Of a stretch of DNA of 64,000 nt, positions 62,260 to 64,000 are shown piece after piece. The notes beneath the pieces are model-generated. The model ran no database searches. It was not told the origin of the DNA and saw only the letters and a list, made by a program, of their open reading frames with translations. The position numbers were made by a program, and so were the translations under genes. The stretch's first letter is position 1, and each line of letters opens with the position of its first letter. Origin of the DNA: Blasia pusilla (Eukaryota; Marchantiophyta; Marchantiopsida; Blasiales); NCBI GenBank assembly GCA_050084515.1, contig CM114271.1:7626001-7690000 (forward strand). The letters are read 5' to 3'.

Positions 62260-62820
62260 ATGGGAGAAGCAAGCGCAACCACTTCTATTGGGGATGCTCA
62301 AGTGGAGCATGTGTCGAGTACATTGTTGGGGGTGTCCACTGCAATATACCACGCCCCATGGTTTTTTTCTTTTGATATTACAACATTGGGAGGTACACCC
62401 GTCGAGGTTTTCCACTTGGTTGCTGCGCTATGTGACCATGGAGTTGGTATTCTTGCATCACGTTCAGAGATGATTGCAAAGGAGGCAATGGACTTGCCCT
62501 TGGAGCCTATGCTCGGGCATTCCACCTCATATTCATGGAAGTTTACGGTTGCTAGGATGGCGGAGATGCTTGCTGGATCCGCGATAGAGTGTGCCATGGT
62601 TTTGATAGATGTTGTTTTGCTAGATAAGCAAGGAGAGCTATTCTATTTTGTGAGTATAGAAGGTAGAGTGTTTTGTTCGCAACGCGTCTTGTTGGATTTA
62701 GGAGCGCAACCCCTGATGTTGGAGAAGGCGGCATTTACAGGATTATGCCTGACAAGGGCCAATACGGAGTGTTTTCCATTCGGGATACATACATCCTTGG
62801 GCGGAGCAAGTATGATGTAG
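62260..62820 (+). CDS. G5 aspartic protease region, open
   Basis: 186 residues: MGEASATTSIGDAQVEHVSS, EMIAKEAMDLPLEPMLGHST, then VFCSQRVLLDLGAQPLMLEK, the D-x-G-A active site region (D-L-G-A-Q-P-L-M-L), ending SLGGASMM*. The best preserved protease among the DNMT-gypsy copies here; the Gly is kept, unlike G2 (DARAQ). Confidence 0.78.
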   Translation: MGEASATTSIGDAQVEHVSSTLLGVSTAIYHAPWFFSFDITTLGGTPVEVFHLVAALCDHGVGILASRSEMIAKEAMDLPLEPMLGHSTSYSWKFTVARMAEMLAGSAIECAMVLIDVVLLDKQGELFYFVSIEGRVFCSQRVLLDLGAQPLMLEKAAFTGLCLTRANTECFPFGIHTSLGGASMM

Positions 62821-63197
62821 TTTACCACCTGACATGAGGTCATGGTAAGGATTTTCTAGGGACATCCGTCAGATGCATCCGTGGTGCGAGCCAAGGTGAT
62901 AGTCACCAATGTCGAGTCCTATGAGTCCTTGTTGGAGGAGCAATGTTGTACCGGATGGGATTTTCCTTGGATTATTGAGAGGAATCAACATCCTATAGAC
63001 CAAGATGGTAGTCAAGTGATAGGCGACTTAGTTTATTACCTGTTGGATTCACCGATGGAGTGATCGAGCGATGACTAGGCGAGATGGCAACGTTAGCAGC
63101 ATTCAATAGCGCAATCACTTGGCGTGATGATTTGATTGAGGGGCATATCCATGCAAAGGAAACACCCGCGCCTGAAACTTCTACATAGAGGAGAGTT

Positions 63198-63900
63198 ATG
63201 GTAGCCACATCATTCCCTGGAGGAGAGGTGTCGTTGTGGAGCTCAAGTGAGGAGCTTCGACCCTTGGCCGATGAGCACTTGCAGACAACGTGGAGCCAGA
63301 TATTTGCAACAGAGCATGATGGGTCAGACAAGCCCAAGGTAGCCAGGAGTGCTACTATGACATCCTTAGACACCACACCCATTGTGTGGTGCATCCCAGA
63401 GGAGGATATTCAAGTGTTGGATCTCTTTGGAGGGATCAGCAGCTCGTTGGCTACTATTTTGCACGCAAGAGTGCGCGTACAACAATATTTGTATATTGAA
63501 ATTGATGAGATTTTGAGGCGTGTTTCACTACAACATATGACGCAATTACGCCTCCGTTTTCTTGACTTGTTGTCTACGTCAACCGTATAGGGATACCAAA
63601 GTTCCCTACCGAGGGACATTTCATTATTGGGATTGCAAGACTTGGAGCGGGTATGGACCATTGATTTGGTCATTGCTTGTTGGCCATGCCAGGGCCAGTC
63701 GAGTGTTGGACAAGGTAGTGGATTGGCTGACGCTTGTTCTAGGTTCTTTTGGGAGATGAGGAGGATTTTGTGAAATTTTCAAGAGCATCTATCCGGTTCT
63801 CCAACTTACATCCTAGAGAATGTGATGATTTTGGGTCAGGCGATAGAACGGAACTGCTTGACCTGGATCATTAACTTAGGAGTAGTTGAGTAGCATCGGA
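63198..63900 (+). pseudogene. G5 cytosine methyltransferase with internal deletion
   Basis: 63198-63590 open: PLDTTPIVWCIPEED-like region, IQVLDLFGGISSSLATILHA, RVRVQQYLYIEIDEILRRVS. After a TAG at 63588: TIDLVIACWPCQGQSSVGQG (motif IV, catalytic Cys present), SGSPTYILENVMILG (motif VI), then directly AIERNCLTWIINLGVVE, which is motif X sequence. The target-recognition region, motif VIII and IX are thus deleted. Homologous to the G2 DNMT. Confidence 0.82.
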
Positions 63901-64000
63901 TAAGGTTGCAATAGGTCACAGTTGCTGCATGGTTGAGTCCCATGCTTACCGAGATGGTTGAGGTAGTGGTTGCGGGCGAGATCCGAGGAGATCGACATAC

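Larger units (their letters stand above)
60960..64000 (+). mobile_element. DNMT-gypsy element G5, plus strand, running off the right edge
   Basis: Order gag (61017-61779), protease (62260-62820), protease end (62830-63060), DNMT (63198-63900). It faces away from G4. The DNMT has an internal deletion from motif VI to motif X. A few stops. RT and the rest would lie beyond 64000. Confidence 0.8.

Overview
The window looks like repeat-rich intergenic DNA of a plant-lineage (streptophyte) nuclear genome. The signs are GT-AG introns, Ty3/gypsy elements primed by initiator tRNA-Met, a Mutator-like (MULE) transposase with a SWIM zinc finger, and gypsy elements carrying a Dnmt3-like cytosine methyltransferase. 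DNMT-bearing gypsy elements have been described from charophyte algae (Klebsormidium) and, as a separate acquisition, from dinoflagellates, so a charophyte alga is my best guess; that is an inference. I see no intact host gene, no rRNA and no tRNA gene. Almost everything is mobile or repetitive, and most reading frames are broken.

Layout. (1) 1-16914: gypsy element G1 on the minus strand (LTR 15913-16914, PBS, gag-protease, RT, RNase H, integrase running off the left edge). It is split by M1, an 11.9-kb transposon at 2218-14126 flanked by a 10-bp target duplication. (2) 16915-21960: a satellite with a unit of about 150 bp, interrupted by a 1.3-kb repeat. (3) 22000-31870: AT-rich, gene-poor DNA with a perfect 74-bp palindrome, TGACT-rich DNA, a repeat of about 225 bp, a repeat family with a gag-like ORF start, a (GA)n tract and gypsy remnants. 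(4) 31875-36512: gypsy G3 (minus; broken DNMT, RT, RNase H, integrase and a PHD finger). (5) 36513 to about 58300: gypsy G2 (minus; gag, protease, DNMT, RT, RNase H, integrase), split by M2, a second 12.9-kb copy of the M1 transposon at 42012-54897 in opposite orientation with its own 10-bp target duplication. (6) 58385-64000: two more DNMT-gypsy copies, G4 (minus) and G5 (plus, running off the right edge).

The most unusual system is the M1/M2 transposon. Each copy carries two divergent spliced genes. One is a MULE-type transposase with a cysteine-rich WRKY-GCM1-like N-terminus, a DDE-like core and a C-terminal SWIM finger. The other is a protein with a charged N-terminus, a ParB/Srx-like motif (DGNHR) and a C-terminal amino-methyltransferase (N4C/N6A-like) fold, an arrangement familiar from phages and bacteria. 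The space between the two genes and most of the larger introns are filled with dozens of copies of a 27-bp CpG-rich palindrome (arms GCAACCCGTCGG and CCGACGGGTTGC around 3 bases). Some copies have matched changes in both arms. I found the palindrome nowhere outside M1 and M2. The window thus combines two classes of transposon that seem to carry their own DNA-methylation genes, one nested in the other.
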